From Singulisphaera sp. GP187 (GTDB lineage Bacteria; Planctomycetota; Phycisphaerae; Phycisphaerales; SM1A02), in the NCBI GenBank assembly GCA_945871915.1, contig CAMBXO010000008.1, positions 62,001 through 126,000 of the forward strand: 64,000 bases of DNA, written 5' to 3'. The notes beneath the pieces are model-generated. The model was not told the DNA's origin. It saw only the letters and a list, made by a program, of their open reading frames with translations, and did not search any database. Made by a program: the position numbers and the translations under genes. Below, one piece after another: positions 18,488 to 28,723 of the stretch; position 1 is the first letter of the stretch, and every line of letters begins with the position of its first letter.

Positions 18488-19594
18488 TCATTCAACCAGC
18501 ACCGACTCCAGCACTTTCACGATGCGCTCACTGGTATGCCCATCCCACAATGGCGGAATGGATCCCCGTTTCCAAGAACCCGCGAATAAGCGATCGAGCG
18601 CCGGCTTGAGCGCCGACGGATCAATCCCAAGCAGTTCGTTCGTTCCCATGGTGATGGTCTCCGGTCGTTCGGTACTGCTACGAAGTGTCATGCACGGCAC
18701 GCCCATCACCGTGGTCTCTTCTGTAATTCCGCCGGAGTCCGTTATGACCGCTTTGGCGTGCTTGACCAGATAATTGAATTCCAAATACCCCAGCGGCTCG
18801 ACCAGCAAAAGATTGGGAGGAACCGAATTTAATTCTCGCATGGTCTTCGCGGTTCGTGGATGAACTGGAAAGACAACTTTCATACCTCGCGTCGCCGTCG
18901 AAATCGCTTGCAGCATCTTGTCAAAGGTGCTGCTCCCATCCACATTCGCTGGGCGGTGCAGCGTGACAACGAAGTACTCGCCAGCGACAAGACCAAGGTC
19001 ACTCCAAAACGGTGGCGCCTTCAGCCGTTCCATGTTGGCAAGCAGTGTGTCAATCATGGTGTTGCCAACAAAGAAAATGCTGCTCTCTGCCGCACCGTGA
19101 CGACGAAGACTGGCGTTGGCCACTTCACTTGTTGTGAAAAAGTAGTTCGTAATTGAATCGGTCACCATGCGGTTGATTTCTTCAGGCATGGTCCAGTCAC
19201 CTGAGCGAATCCCAGCCTCGACATGTGCAACTTTGACACACAGTTTCTGTGCCGCAATAGCGCAGGCCATGGTGGATGTGACATCTCCAACTACAAGGCA
19301 CACATCGCTCCTTTGTTCGATCAGCAGTTTCTCGTAACGAGTCATGATCGCTGCGGTTTGCTCGGCCTGCGTTCCACTTCCAACTTCAAGGTTGACATCC
19401 GGTGCGGGGATATTGAGTTGGGTAAAGAAGTCCCCAGACATCTTGGCGTCGTAATGCTGACCTGTATGCACGAGTCGATACCGCAAATGCCCGCCAGCTG
19501 CCTTCCGCTTTTCAAGCGCATGAATGATCGGTGCGATCTTCATGAAGTTGGGCCTCGCGCCAGCAATAATGTCGATCAAGCGAGTCTTCAACAT
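18488..19594 (-). CDS. wecB: UDP-N-acetylglucosamine 2-epimerase (non-hydrolysing)
   Basis: This 368-residue protein belongs to the non-hydrolysing epimerase family that interconverts UDP-GlcNAc and UDP-ManNAc. Key segments are GARPNFMKIAPI near the N-terminus, LVHTGQHYD, HVEAGIRSGDWTMPEEINR, VGNTMIDTL and TDSGGITEE, all at usual positions. Its start overlaps the stop of the bi-domain oxidoreductase gene (ATGTTGA), which suggests translational coupling. A FnlC-type role (epimerising a UDP-6-deoxy sugar) is possible because a WbuB-like domain follows, but no FnlA or FnlB partner is present. Confidence 0.93.
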   Translation of the reverse strand: MLKTRLIDIIAGARPNFMKIAPIIHALEKRKAAGGHLRYRLVHTGQHYDAKMSGDFFTQLNIPAPDVNLEVGSGTQAEQTAAIMTRYEKLLIEQRSDVCLVVGDVTSTMACAIAAQKLCVKVAHVEAGIRSGDWTMPEEINRMVTDSITNYFFTTSEVANASLRRHGAAESSIFFVGNTMIDTLLANMERLKAPPFWSDLGLVAGEYFVVTLHRPANVDGSSTFDKMLQAISTATRGMKVVFPVHPRTAKTMRELNSVPPNLLLVEPLGYLEFNYLVKHAKAVITDSGGITEETTVMGVPCMTLRSSTERPETITMGTNELLGIDPSALKPALDRLFAGSWKRGSIPPLWDGHTSERIVKVLESVLVE

Positions 19595-21729
19595 CCGCCC
19601 TCACTCTGGCGTGCAACATCAATGGTGACCCGTGCAACCTCAAGGATTTCATTCAGGGGTATTGGTGATGGCCCACCAGTTGACACCGCCCGAACAAACT
19701 CTTTGGCGCAGTTGGCTTGACCCTTGTTCTGACCCCACAGATTCATCTTGCGAAAACCGGGCCATCCAAATCCCGAAAGTTTTCTGAAGTTGTCCAGTTG
19801 CAGGACTCGCCCCGTGGCAAACACTTCAAGACGCTCCTTTGGAAACGCTTTCGTCCCATTGGCAAAGTAGTGGATGGCACCAATGCTTCCATCTTGAAAT
19901 GAAAGGTCAATCGAGACGGTGTCACGATTCTTGGAATCCATCACATTCACCTGGTGCTTTTGAATCTGGCTTCCCGCCAGAAAGCGAAGGAGGTCAATAA
20001 AGTGGCATGCTTCTCCAACAATTCGGCCTCCCCCAATCTCCCGATCTTGCGTCCAATGCTCGGAAGGAATCGCGCCGGCGTTCACGGTCATGAGAAAACT
20101 CTTTGGGCCAGTCACGCCTCGCAAAAGTGCGTGCATCTTTTGCACCTGTGGAGCGAACCGGCGATTGAATCCGACCATCACCATCGGCGTCCTCCCGTTT
20201 TTGGTCCCTTCTGAAATGGCTTGTTCGATTCGCAACAGTTCTTCGTGATTCATGGCAAGTGGTTTTTCCACAAACACATGTTTGCTTGTACGAAGAGCCT
20301 TGCACGCCATGTCGGCATGCGTGTCATGTCGCGTGGTCAGCACCACTGCGTCGACATCGGGATCGGCAAAGACACTTTCCGTATCCGTTGTCGTCGACTC
20401 AAAGCCAAACTTTCGACCGGCATGAACGCCCGACACACCACCGCTACTTGCAACAACTCTCATGCGAGCGCCAGCCGCTCGAAACGCCGGAATAAGAACA
20501 GCGGTGGCGTAATTTCCGGATCCAATGACGGCAATCGATGGACTTGATGTAGCCGCACCACTCGTTCGGCCGGCCAATTGCACGGTGGACTGTCGAAGTT
20601 CGGATTCCGATTTCACACTTGAACCCGGGTATTCCAAGACGATGCCAAGGGACGGGCCTCCACCCCCGACGAGGTCGTAGGCCTGCTCGGCTTGCTCGAT
20701 CGGAATTCGGTGAGAGATCAGCGGTTTCACATCCAATCGACGATCCGACATCATGTCGAGCACCGCCTCAAAGTTGCGCTGCTCGGTCCATCGAACAAAT
20801 CCAATCGGATAATCGTTGCCCTTCTCCTCGTAGCTTGGGTCGTAGCGGCCGGGACCATATGAGCACGAAACTTGGAATGTGATTTCCTTTTCAAAGAAAT
20901 CGGCGCGAGACAATTCAAGGCCCGTGACGCCCACCAGAACAATGCGGCCCCGCTTGCGACACATCAGTGCGGCCTGATGCATGGGTTCGTTGCTCTTGGT
21001 GGATGCCGTAATAATGACCGCGTCAACACCCCGACCTCGCGAGAATTGATTGGCCGCCGCGACCGCATCCGCACCAGCCGCAAGATCCACAACTTCTGCA
21101 CCGAACTTTCGTGCTAGCGCCAATTTTTCGGGATCGAAATCCATTCCTAAAACGCGGCAGCCATGTGCTTGAAGAAGTTGCACGGTGACAAGCCCAATGA
21201 GACCAAGCCCCGTGACAACAACCGTCTCGCCAAGCGTTGGCTGAATCAGCCGAATGCCCTGAAGGGCAATCGCACCGAGCACGGTGAATGCGGCTTCCTC
21301 ATCATGAACTGTCGCAGGAACCTTAGCGCACAGATTCACAGGAACGCAGACGGCTTCGGCGTGCTTTCCGTTACTGACAACGCGATCACCGACCTCAAAC
21401 CCGTTCACTCCGCTCCCAACCTGCATCACCACGCCAATGTTGCAATACCCAAGTGGTAATGGCTGGTCCAATTTGTTGAATACGGCTTCCAGCGTTGGCA
21501 CAAGGCCGTCGGTCTTGATCTTGTCGAGCACCATTCGAACCTTGTCCGGTTGTTGGCGGGCCTTGGCAATCCAACCAGCCTTCCCAAATTCCACCAACAT
21601 GCGCTCCGTACCCGCAGACACCAGCGTCCGTGATGTGCGAATAAGCAGGTGTCCGCGACGAACAGGCGGGCACGGAACTTCGGCGATCTCTGTCGCACCA
21701 GTCTTAAGGGATTGAAGGATCTGTTTCAT
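19588..21729 (-). CDS. bi-domain oxidoreductase: zinc-type alcohol dehydrogenase fused to Gfo/Idh/MocA dehydrogenase
   Basis: This 713-residue chain has two dehydrogenase units. Residues up to about 365 are a medium-chain dehydrogenase/reductase, with the Rossmann motif GLGLIGLVTVQLL and the NADP-fold segment VLGMDFDPEKL. From about residue 390 there is a Gfo/Idh/MocA oxidoreductase with IGSGNYA, VFVEKPLAMN (the EKP catalytic motif) and GGGRIVGEACHFIDLLRF. This fusion type recurs in polysaccharide loci next to WecB. The reaction is unknown; oxidation of a nucleotide sugar is inferred. The start is set at the ATG of MKQILQSL, with AAGAG upstream; the frame is open 19 codons further upstream. 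Confidence 0.9.
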   Translation of the reverse strand: MKQILQSLKTGATEIAEVPCPPVRRGHLLIRTSRTLVSAGTERMLVEFGKAGWIAKARQQPDKVRMVLDKIKTDGLVPTLEAVFNKLDQPLPLGYCNIGVVMQVGSGVNGFEVGDRVVSNGKHAEAVCVPVNLCAKVPATVHDEEAAFTVLGAIALQGIRLIQPTLGETVVVTGLGLIGLVTVQLLQAHGCRVLGMDFDPEKLALARKFGAEVVDLAAGADAVAAANQFSRGRGVDAVIITASTKSNEPMHQAALMCRKRGRIVLVGVTGLELSRADFFEKEITFQVSCSYGPGRYDPSYEEKGNDYPIGFVRWTEQRNFEAVLDMMSDRRLDVKPLISHRIPIEQAEQAYDLVGGGGPSLGIVLEYPGSSVKSESELRQSTVQLAGRTSGAATSSPSIAVIGSGNYATAVLIPAFRAAGARMRVVASSGGVSGVHAGRKFGFESTTTDTESVFADPDVDAVVLTTRHDTHADMACKALRTSKHVFVEKPLAMNHEELLRIEQAISEGTKNGRTPMVMVGFNRRFAPQVQKMHALLRGVTGPKSFLMTVNAGAIPSEHWTQDREIGGGRIVGEACHFIDLLRFLAGSQIQKHQVNVMDSKNRDTVSIDLSFQDGSIGAIHYFANGTKAFPKERLEVFATGRVLQLDNFRKLSGFGWPGFRKMNLWGQNKGQANCAKEFVRAVSTGGPSPIPLNEILEVARVTIDVARQSEGGC

Positions 21730-21902
21730 TGGGCTCTTGGGCGGTTGAATACCAACATCGAATCGTTGCGAAGACCGATCATGCACACCAGTTTGGCGTG
21801 CATTCCCAGTCTACTGCCCCACACTCGAAGCGTTCGCGTGGGCGCTGCGATTCCTGTTTGTTTGGTCAGCGCGTCCGAAATCGCAACATCAGTGTCGGCA
21901 CA

Positions 21903-23243
21903 TTACGCCACCGTAGCGCACTCACCCTCTTCATGGATTGCTGTTTCATTCGACTCATCAACAAAATCTGTGGCAAGAACCTGTTCCCGAGTCAGCACTC
22001 TGTTCAGAATGACCAGGTGGAGATAAAAGGGACCAGCAGACCACAGCATTCCCTGCTTATTGACAAGGAGTACCTGATATGCCGCCATGGCAATGAAGAC
22101 TGCCAGCGATGCTCTCTCAAAGGGATTCCCTGCATGGTTTGCAAAAAGTTGTCGTGAGGCCGCGTATGACCGCTGCACGCATATGCAAAGCACGATGAAC
22201 GCCGGGACACCAAGTTCACAAAGCGCATCAAGAAAAATACTGTGTGAGTAGGGCTCGGTGCTTGCCAAGCTGACACTGCTAAAGGCATTGATGCCGAGAC
22301 CAAGAACCCACGCAACTGGGGAAGCAGCAAAAGCCAGGAAGAGATCGAGAAAATTTTGCATGCGCACACTCGCTCCTCCCTCCAGGCTTGTTGCATCCCA
22401 GCGAGTGACCGTGGTGAGATCGCCGGTGCCTAGCACAAGTCTTGCCGCGAAGTACACAACAAGCGTCAACACCACGAAACCCAATGCCGTTGTGAGGAAT
22501 GTCACAAGATTCTTAACCGGCTTTGAGATTGGATAAAACGCAATCGCAATGAGGCCGCCAAACAGCACCTGACCGCGCGATCCTGAATACAAGGCGAGAG
22601 CGGTTCCGCACGCAAATCCGACAAGCCGCAGGATGGTCCAAACGGGTGTGCGAATACCACTGTAGATCAAGGCGGAAGTGATCATGAGAACTCCGCCAAG
22701 TTCACCGATGGCAAGTGGACTTGATCGAACTCCCGTTGCGATTCGAAACCCTAGCCGGCCAGACCGCAGGTCAAATGCTGGGTTGGCAATGATCGAAATG
22801 GCAACAAGAATTCCAAACACAAGATAGAGCTTGACGATGGGTCCAAAGTCTTGCGTTCGATCAATCAAGAGTGGCGCACAGAAGAAAAAGAGGAAAATAT
22901 AGGGCAGACTGTCACGCGTCAGTTTTGATGCCGCCTCGAATGACGGGGTCCACATAAGTGACGCAGCGGCCCAAATCAATAACACGGTGAATCCGACCCA
23001 TACAGAATTGAAGTATCCAACAAAGGGTCGTTCTTGCCGAAAGACCGCGTGCACCGTCGCGAGACCTGTGGCAATAGCAACGATGTAGTTGGCCAACGGT
23101 GGCCATGAAAGAAACATAGGAACCGATCCTTGCAGTGCTTGCTCCAACGAATACATCAACAAGACCAGCACAATCGCCCAACTGGGTCGCACGACTGCGC
23201 CGATGCAGAGCACCACGAGGATGGAGAGTGTGAGAACTTGCAT
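21903..23243 (-). CDS. O-antigen ligase/polymerase family membrane protein
   Basis: This 446-residue polytopic inner-membrane protein has about ten to twelve hydrophobic helices. A large periplasmic loop contains YSGSRGQVLFGG, and a later EPYSHSIFLDALCELGVPA segment is typical of the Wzy_C (WaaL/Wzy) family. Such proteins join or polymerise lipid-linked sugar units in the periplasm. Sequence alone does not distinguish ligase from polymerase. It starts 2 bp after the stop of the ChbG-type deacetylase gene. As the only such protein in the locus, it probably acts on the same repeat unit as the flippase at 9256-10788. Confidence 0.88.
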   Translation of the reverse strand: MQVLTLSILVVLCIGAVVRPSWAIVLVLLMYSLEQALQGSVPMFLSWPPLANYIVAIATGLATVHAVFRQERPFVGYFNSVWVGFTVLLIWAAASLMWTPSFEAASKLTRDSLPYIFLFFFCAPLLIDRTQDFGPIVKLYLVFGILVAISIIANPAFDLRSGRLGFRIATGVRSSPLAIGELGGVLMITSALIYSGIRTPVWTILRLVGFACGTALALYSGSRGQVLFGGLIAIAFYPISKPVKNLVTFLTTALGFVVLTLVVYFAARLVLGTGDLTTVTRWDATSLEGGASVRMQNFLDLFLAFAASPVAWVLGLGINAFSSVSLASTEPYSHSIFLDALCELGVPAFIVLCICVQRSYAASRQLFANHAGNPFERASLAVFIAMAAYQVLLVNKQGMLWSAGPFYLHLVILNRVLTREQVLATDFVDESNETAIHEEGECATVA

Positions 23244-23245
23244 GT

Positions 23246-24010
23246 CTACGCTGACTTCCGCCTAGCACCAGAATAGGACACCGCACTCGCTACCCCCTGA
23301 ATCGATCGAAGACCCTCCGACAGTAGACCGGTGCCGGCGTCGATCAATGTGCCAGATGAATCCCAGGCCGGATGAACCATCACTTCGATTGAATGCCGCG
23401 CCTGCCATGCCGCGCCACGCGCTTGCACTTCCCCAGCCGAACCAAATGCATCGGTCCGCCGAAACCCGAGATTGGTCAGCCGTGCATTGAATCCAAATTT
23501 GTACAGTCTCATGAGAATATTTTCGCGTGCTCGAGTGTTGCGAGCGATTCGAACATGCGGAATCCTCTCGCGCTTTGCAACCGCGAACACCGCCGGTGCA
23601 AAGGCTGGCGTGGTGTGGAGGTGATGGTGCGAATCAAGGTGGGTGAGCTTCAATCCATGTGCCCGACATCGTGCGATTTGTGCGGTCAGTTCTGCCTCAA
23701 TCGCCATCCGCTCGCCACGCGAGAGCCTGATATGCCGACGACCAAACTGTGGAGACAACCCGCCATCCGCGCCACACAGCGTGGGTTGATCGTGGATCTG
23801 CGCCGCAAGTGGCGCACCACAATCAAACACAAGATGAATTCCAATGTGTTCACTCAATTGATGGCGATGTGCCAACTCACATGCTTGTTCGAAGCCCGGC
23901 ATGTTCGCCATGATGGTGGTGCTGGAGATCAGCCCAAGACGAAACGCTTCCAGAATGGCGCTGTTAACGGACTCGCTCAGCCCAAAGTCATCTGCATTCA
24001 CGATGAGCAT
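23246..24010 (-). CDS. ChbG/HpnK (YdjC-like) family carbohydrate deacetylase
   Basis: This 254-residue protein begins with NADDFGLS, the metal-binding Asp pair of the YdjC/ChbG fold. It also has the HIGIHL segment and THLDSHHHLHTTP, whose His residues complete the metal site. ChbG removes N-acetyl groups from chitooligosaccharides and HpnK acts in hopanoid synthesis. Here, in a polysaccharide locus, the substrate may be an N-acetylated sugar. The ATG has a GGAG ribosome-binding site 6 nt upstream. It is directly followed by the O-antigen ligase gene. Confidence 0.88.
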   Translation of the reverse strand: MLIVNADDFGLSESVNSAILEAFRLGLISSTTIMANMPGFEQACELAHRHQLSEHIGIHLVFDCGAPLAAQIHDQPTLCGADGGLSPQFGRRHIRLSRGERMAIEAELTAQIARCRAHGLKLTHLDSHHHLHTTPAFAPAVFAVAKRERIPHVRIARNTRARENILMRLYKFGFNARLTNLGFRRTDAFGSAGEVQARGAAWQARHSIEVMVHPAWDSSGTLIDAGTGLLSEGLRSIQGVASAVSYSGARRKSA

Positions 24011-24114
24011 GAGGACTCCGAATTCGGTTAGTTCGGTCGCAACAATTGCGGTGCATGGGCGACACGAGCATAGGCGAGTTTTCAGAGTATTCGTTTACGG
24101 CGCCTTCGTATCAG

Positions 24115-24672
24115 TCATAAACAAAATCGGGGTGGCACGACTGGCCCACGCAGCATCTGATCATGCAGGCGAATGCTTTCGGCGTCATCAAACCTGGCGC
24201 GAATGCGTCGTGCGGGAATGCCAGCCCAAATCTCATACGGCGGAACATCGGTGGTGACGACTGAATTTGCCCCAATGATTGAACCCCGACCAATCCGAAC
24301 GCCCTGCATGATGACGGCTCCGAGTCCGATCCAGACATCGGTTTCGATATTGGTTTCCGGCACTTCGGGCCGGCCCGAAAATATCGTTGGTGTCCCTGCG
24401 ATATCAAATATGTGATCCGCACCCTTGATCGATACCCGAGGCGCAAGCATGCAATAACGACCAATTCGAACCCTTCCGCCAATGATCGCTCCTTGATTTA
24501 CAAACGCGAATTCACCAATCGCCACATCGTTGCGAATGTCCCGACATGATCCCGCACAGATGTAAGCCGTTGGATGGACTCCCCGCAATCCATATCGCCA
24601 GCGGCGCATATCCATCGCCATCCGCCGGAGAGCAAAATAGAGCCGCCCGCGGCCAAACAATTGCTTGATCAT
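24115..24672 (-). CDS. acyltransferase with left-handed beta-helix (WcaF/maa-like)
   Basis: This 185-residue protein has hexapeptide repeats from about residue 50: VAIGEFAFVNQGAIIGG, VRIGRYCMLAPRV, VWIGLGAVIMQGVRIGRGSI. It ends IIGANSVVTTDVPPYEIWAG. This is the trimeric beta-helix of acetyl-CoA-dependent sugar O-acetyltransferases. The ATG forms an ATGA overlap with the stop of the upstream GT4 gene, which supports this start over an open-frame start at 24795. O-acetylation of the locus polysaccharide is inferred. Confidence 0.88.
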   Translation of the reverse strand: MIKQLFGRGRLYFALRRMAMDMRRWRYGLRGVHPTAYICAGSCRDIRNDVAIGEFAFVNQGAIIGGRVRIGRYCMLAPRVSIKGADHIFDIAGTPTIFSGRPEVPETNIETDVWIGLGAVIMQGVRIGRGSIIGANSVVTTDVPPYEIWAGIPARRIRARFDDAESIRLHDQMLRGPVVPPRFCL

Positions 24673-25877
24673 GACTGGACTCCTTGCAGGCGGTTGGGCA
24701 TAAGCGAAGTCAGACGCCACTGTGCATGCCCGTCGTCGGCGGCGAATCCATCGATCACACGGGAGATCGCCCGGTGTTGAGAGTCCGGATTCCAATGCGC
24801 ATCAATTTCATCGATACATGCTAGTCGAATCGTGGAATCAACCCACGATGAACGAACCCATGGTTTGATGGTTGCGGCCAAACTTCGGAAGTCACCTTCC
24901 CGAAAGACATCTCCCGTTCGACCTGGAAGAATGGCCTCGGCCTCGGGTCCCTGGTGCTCAGGATTGTCGTGCGAAATCACAGGGATTCCAAATGCAAGCG
25001 AATGAATGGCCGCCAGTCCAATGTTTCCAGGTGACACACACACGGTCGACGCCATCAGCAATTCTCCAATCCGCGTTTCGTCAAAGCAGCTTCCAGTAAA
25101 GACGACCTTCAAACCCAAGTCCGACGCAAGGTGCTCAAGATGCGTGCGATCCTCACCGTCTCCAATCAGCAAAATATTGCACCGCACTCCCTCATCTGCG
25201 AGCAATTTTACCGCCTGGAATAACAGGTCAAAGCGCCTCGCCTTCAAGAGTCTCGTGGAGCACACAATGACCGGTGTTTTGACATCCGAAAACAATTCGT
25301 TTCGAACTTGAGATGCACGTTCTGCTGTAATTCCCTGCCGTATCAAGCGATGAGTATCCGCGTCAAGGCTGTTGTAAATCACATGCACTCGGTCTGGATG
25401 GAAGCCCTCTGAAATCGCGATCGCCTTCGCCCAATGCCCATAAACCATTAGGTCGTGAGCAATGCGATAAAACGACCGGCGAAGGAGCCCAGGCACTCCG
25501 CAAGGAATTCTCTTCCATCCATGGCCCCACATCACAACACGTTTGCCCGTCAGCCGTGCGACACACGCGGCAACCCATGTTGCAAGCCACTTAGCGTTCG
25601 CCAAATAAACAACGACCCTGAATCGTGACGAGAGTGCTCGCGAAATCAAACCCGTTTGCCACATCGCGCCACGACCAAGACCAATGCACTTGACGCGTTC
25701 AAAGTGCACGGCATCAGAAAGTTCGCTGGCCTTCAGTGTTGACTCGAAATCCTTAGTGTCACCGATAAAGGTCCACGCATGCCGCGTGTCCCTTGCCAAT
25801 CTTTCAACGATCGTGCGGCGGTAGTGGGCGAAGAAGTGGTAGTTCAACGCCACATTGACTCGCTTCTTCATTTCCAT
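24669..25877 (-). CDS. glycosyltransferase family 4 (copy B)
   Basis: This 402-residue GT-B enzyme is paralogous to the GT4 at 10785-11960. Both share the HYRRTIVERLA-type N-terminus, a W-G-H-G segment after the first Rossmann unit, HVIYNSLD, LLIGDGEDRTHLE-like phosphate-binding strands and a final VSPGNIGLAAIHSL donor-site region. The start may be either of two ATG codons (residue 1 or 3). The gene overlaps the acyltransferase start. Two related but diverged copies suggest two different linkages in the same glycan, which is inference. Confidence 0.88.
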   Translation of the reverse strand: MEMKKRVNVALNYHFFAHYRRTIVERLARDTRHAWTFIGDTKDFESTLKASELSDAVHFERVKCIGLGRGAMWQTGLISRALSSRFRVVVYLANAKWLATWVAACVARLTGKRVVMWGHGWKRIPCGVPGLLRRSFYRIAHDLMVYGHWAKAIAISEGFHPDRVHVIYNSLDADTHRLIRQGITAERASQVRNELFSDVKTPVIVCSTRLLKARRFDLLFQAVKLLADEGVRCNILLIGDGEDRTHLEHLASDLGLKVVFTGSCFDETRIGELLMASTVCVSPGNIGLAAIHSLAFGIPVISHDNPEHQGPEAEAILPGRTGDVFREGDFRSLAATIKPWVRSSWVDSTIRLACIDEIDAHWNPDSQHRAISRVIDGFAADDGHAQWRLTSLMPNRLQGVQS

Positions 25878-25924
25878 GTGTCACGGAAAGATAGCCGTTG
25901 CCACGCACGGCCCATGGAAGCAAC

Positions 25925-26680
25925 CTACCGGGAACCGGATTGCGGTCTGATTGCCTCCACAACCACGGACTCGGCTTGGCGGCTGGGCATGTCGTGAAGA
26001 AGCCGCTTGTCTCGCCCTCGACCAAACTCAACAACGCATGGCTCCACAAAACCTGCGTTGGCGAGATAGCGACACAGTAATTGCCCAGACCAAAGGGACT
26101 TCGCCCCAAAGTCTTGCGCGCAACCCCTCATCGCTTCAATTGGCAGTGAGTACGAAAACCCGTTTTCCGGAACCTCGCACAGTCCTGCAACGGCCCTTGC
26201 GAATCGCTCGCCATCTGGAACCACAATTCGAATTCCACCACCAGGCTTCAACACGCGGTGGCATTCATGAAATAGGTTGAGAACTTCGCCCGGAGTCAGT
26301 TGCTCGACCATGTGGCTCGAAAAAATGCCGCTAAAGAATTCACTTGGGCACCGAAAGGGGCGGCGAACATCCAGTGACCAGTCTGGATTTGGCCTGCGCG
26401 AAGCAAACGGCACGCGAAAGAAATCAGCGTTGATGAACCCCGGAATGAGATGGTCGCCACAACCCAAATGCAGCAGATGTTCACTTGATGATTGGAATCG
26501 CCGTGGTAGCCGATCCAGCTGAAGGGCCCTTCCGACCGCACCAACGCCCGCCCACTTGGCCACATTCCACACGGTTGGCTGTCGGTTGTCACTGGGAATC
26601 GAAATGGAATTCGCACCCTCAACAACACGCGCCCCAGACACCTTAGGAATCGTCACGGCGATCTCGACCCGGTAAGACAT
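25925..26680 (-). CDS. SAM-dependent methyltransferase (class I)
   Basis: The core has the class I methyltransferase signatures [15 protein letters not shown] (SAM-binding loop) and [15 protein letters not shown]. These are seen in methyltransferase domains of polysaccharide loci, such as O-methylation or chain-capping enzymes. The start is uncertain. The frame is open to 26734 and overlaps the end of gmd; the ATG at 26680 is used here, while GTG codons at 26656 and 26641 would reduce or remove the overlap. The length is about 225-250 residues. Methylation of a sugar is inferred from location only. Confidence 0.75.
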   Translation of the reverse strand: MSYRVEIAVTIPKVSGARVVEGANSISIPSDNRQPTVWNVAKWAGVGAVGRALQLDRLPRRFQSSSEHLLHLGCGDHLIPGFINADFFRVPFASRRPNPDWSLDVRRPFRCPSEFFSGIFSSHMVEQLTPGEVLNLFHECHRVLKPGGGIRIVVPDGERFARAVAGLCEVPENGFSYSLPIEAMRGCAQDFGAKSLWSGQLLCRYLANAGFVEPCVVEFGRGRDKRLLHDMPSRQAESVVVEAIRPQSGSR

Positions 26681-27695
26681 GCCCTGCATCCCGCAAAGTT
26701 TTTTCGCGCCTCGCCAATTCGAGATCGCTTTCAATCATCATCTTGGCAAGTTCTTCCACACTAACTTTTGGTTTCCAACCGAGTTGCTTCTGGGCCTTGC
26801 TGGCATCTCCCTGAAGTTTCTCGACTTCCGCCGGACGAAAATACTTTGGATCAATCTCAACAAAGTCCTTGTAATTCAGCCCCGCTTCACCGAAGGCCAG
26901 TTCACAAAACGCCCGCACGCTGATCATTTTTCCTGTGGCCACCACATAGTCATCAGGCTTGGGTTGCTGCAGCATGAGCCACATCGCTTGCACATAGTCA
27001 CCTGCATAGCCCCAGTCTCTCATGGCATCCAAATTGCCCAAGTACAGTTTTTTCTGCATGCCAAGTTTGATCCGCCCCACCGCGCGAGTGATCTTGCGTG
27101 TGACGAACGTTTCGCCTCTGCGAGGACTTTCGTGGTTGAACAGGATGCCAGAACTGGCATGGAGTCCGTAGCTCTCGCGATAATTCACGGTGATGTAATG
27201 GCCAAACGCTTTGGCACATCCATAGGGTGATCGTGGATAAAACGGCGTCGACTCACTCTGCGGAATCTCAAACACTTTGCCGTACATCTCACTGGAACTG
27301 GCTTGATAGAAACGGATCGGGCGTCCCTGAATCTCCTGAAAAGTTCGACACGCCTCCAACAATCGCAGCGTGCCAAGCCCCACCACATCCGCGGTATAGA
27401 TCGGCTGATCGAAACTCACACGCACATGGCTTTGGGCTCCAAGGTTGTACACCTCATCTGGTTCAACCTTGCGAAGCAATTCAAGCAATCCATTGCCATC
27501 CGTGAGGTCTCCGTAATGAAGCCTTAGGCGAGCACCCCGTTCATGTGGATCCTGATAGAGATGTTCGATGCGATCCGTGTTGAAACTGCTGCTTCGCCGG
27601 ACAATTCCGTGTACCTCGTAGTCCTTGCCGAGCAGCCACTCAGCAAGATAACTGCCGTCCTGTCCTGTGATGCCTGTAATGACCGCCTTTTTCAA
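26643..27695 (-). CDS. gmd: GDP-mannose 4,6-dehydratase
   Basis: This extended short-chain dehydrogenase converts GDP-mannose to GDP-4-keto-6-deoxymannose. It has the NAD(P) motif [12 protein letters not shown], the SSSEMYG active-site segment and the YGCAK catalytic pair, with the family segments [16 protein letters not shown] and [13 protein letters not shown]. The start is placed at a TTG (27695) giving the usual [15 protein letters not shown]-terminus with GAGG upstream; a GTG 16 codons further upstream is an alternative. It is divergent from fcl (gap about 86 bp), which encodes the next enzyme of GDP-L-fucose synthesis. Confidence 0.95.
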   Translation of the reverse strand: MKKAVITGITGQDGSYLAEWLLGKDYEVHGIVRRSSSFNTDRIEHLYQDPHERGARLRLHYGDLTDGNGLLELLRKVEPDEVYNLGAQSHVRVSFDQPIYTADVVGLGTLRLLEACRTFQEIQGRPIRFYQASSSEMYGKVFEIPQSESTPFYPRSPYGCAKAFGHYITVNYRESYGLHASSGILFNHESPRRGETFVTRKITRAVGRIKLGMQKKLYLGNLDAMRDWGYAGDYVQAMWLMLQQPKPDDYVVATGKMISVRAFCELAFGEAGLNYKDFVEIDPKYFRPAEVEKLQGDASKAQKQLGWKPKVSVEELAKMMIESDLELARREKTLRDAGHVLPGRDRRDDS

Positions 27696-27781
27696 GAGTG
27701 GATCCTCGGGGGTTGCACAAGAATAGCCAGATGTGCGGACCACGCCGTGTGTGAGCTGCTCCGTTACCTTGTCCTGCGCAC

Positions 27782-28723
27782 ATGAACTCTCCTCTTCGTG
27801 GTAAGCGAATCTTGATTACTGGCGGTGCCGGATTTCTAGGCCGCGTTGTGTGTGAGCGTGTGCAAGGCCTCGGCGCTGCCGAAGTTCTGGTTCCTCGCAA
27901 GTCCCAGTTCGACCTGACGCATGAGCTTGATGTGGCTCGCATGTACGAACAATGGCGCCCCAACATCGTCATGCATCTTGCCGCCGAGGTGGGTGGTATT
28001 GGTGCCAACCGAGCCAATCCAGGCCGCTACTTCTACGCCAACATGGCCATGGCACTGCACCTGATCGACGGCGCACGGCAGTATGGCGTGGAGAAATTTG
28101 TTCAAACGGGGACCGTGTGCGCGTATCCAAAATTTTCTCCGGTTCCGATGTGCGAGAGCGATTTGTGGAATGGTTATCCAGAGGAAACCAATGCCCCCTA
28201 CGGCGTCGCCAAGAAGGCGGCACTGGTCATGCTTGAGGCGTACCAACAACAGTATGGATTGAAGAGCGCGTTTGTCCTTCCAGTCAATCTGTATGGCCCG
28301 CACGACAATTTCAATCTTGACACCTCGCATGTCATCCCAGCACTCATCAGAAAATGCATCGAAGCTCAGAGCGCCAGCCGCGACCACATTGTGTGCTGGG
28401 GAACTGGTACGGCCAGCCGCGAATTTTTGTTTGTGGACGACGCAGCAGATGGGCTTGTTCGTGCAGCCGAAGTGATGGATGTTCCTGAACCGATCAATTT
28501 AGGAACAGGAAGCGAAATCACGATCAAACATCTCGTTGAACGCATCGCGTGCCTCTGTGATTTCAAGGGCGACATTCGGTGGGATGGCAGCAAGCCTGAT
28601 GGCCAGCCTCGCCGATGCCTTGACACCCAACGGGCGGAGAATCGCCTGGGGTGGCGCGCGAAAGTTGATCTGAAAGATGGACTTCGACGGACCATCGACT
28701 GGTATCGAGCGAATCCATCGTGA
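27782..28723 (+). CDS. fcl: GDP-L-fucose synthase
   Basis: This 313-residue short-chain epimerase/reductase makes GDP-L-fucose from GDP-4-keto-6-deoxymannose. It has the nucleotide-binding motif GGAGFLG and the [19 protein letters not shown] segment typical of Fcl. It also has [13 protein letters not shown] and the catalytic YGVAK pair. With gmd, which faces it from the other strand, the locus encodes the complete GDP-mannose to GDP-L-fucose route. The stop overlaps the start of galE as GTGA, so fcl and galE are coupled. Confidence 0.95.
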   Translation: MNSPLRGKRILITGGAGFLGRVVCERVQGLGAAEVLVPRKSQFDLTHELDVARMYEQWRPNIVMHLAAEVGGIGANRANPGRYFYANMAMALHLIDGARQYGVEKFVQTGTVCAYPKFSPVPMCESDLWNGYPEETNAPYGVAKKAALVMLEAYQQQYGLKSAFVLPVNLYGPHDNFNLDTSHVIPALIRKCIEAQSASRDHIVCWGTGTASREFLFVDDAADGLVRAAEVMDVPEPINLGTGSEITIKHLVERIACLCDFKGDIRWDGSKPDGQPRRCLDTQRAENRLGWRAKVDLKDGLRRTIDWYRANPS

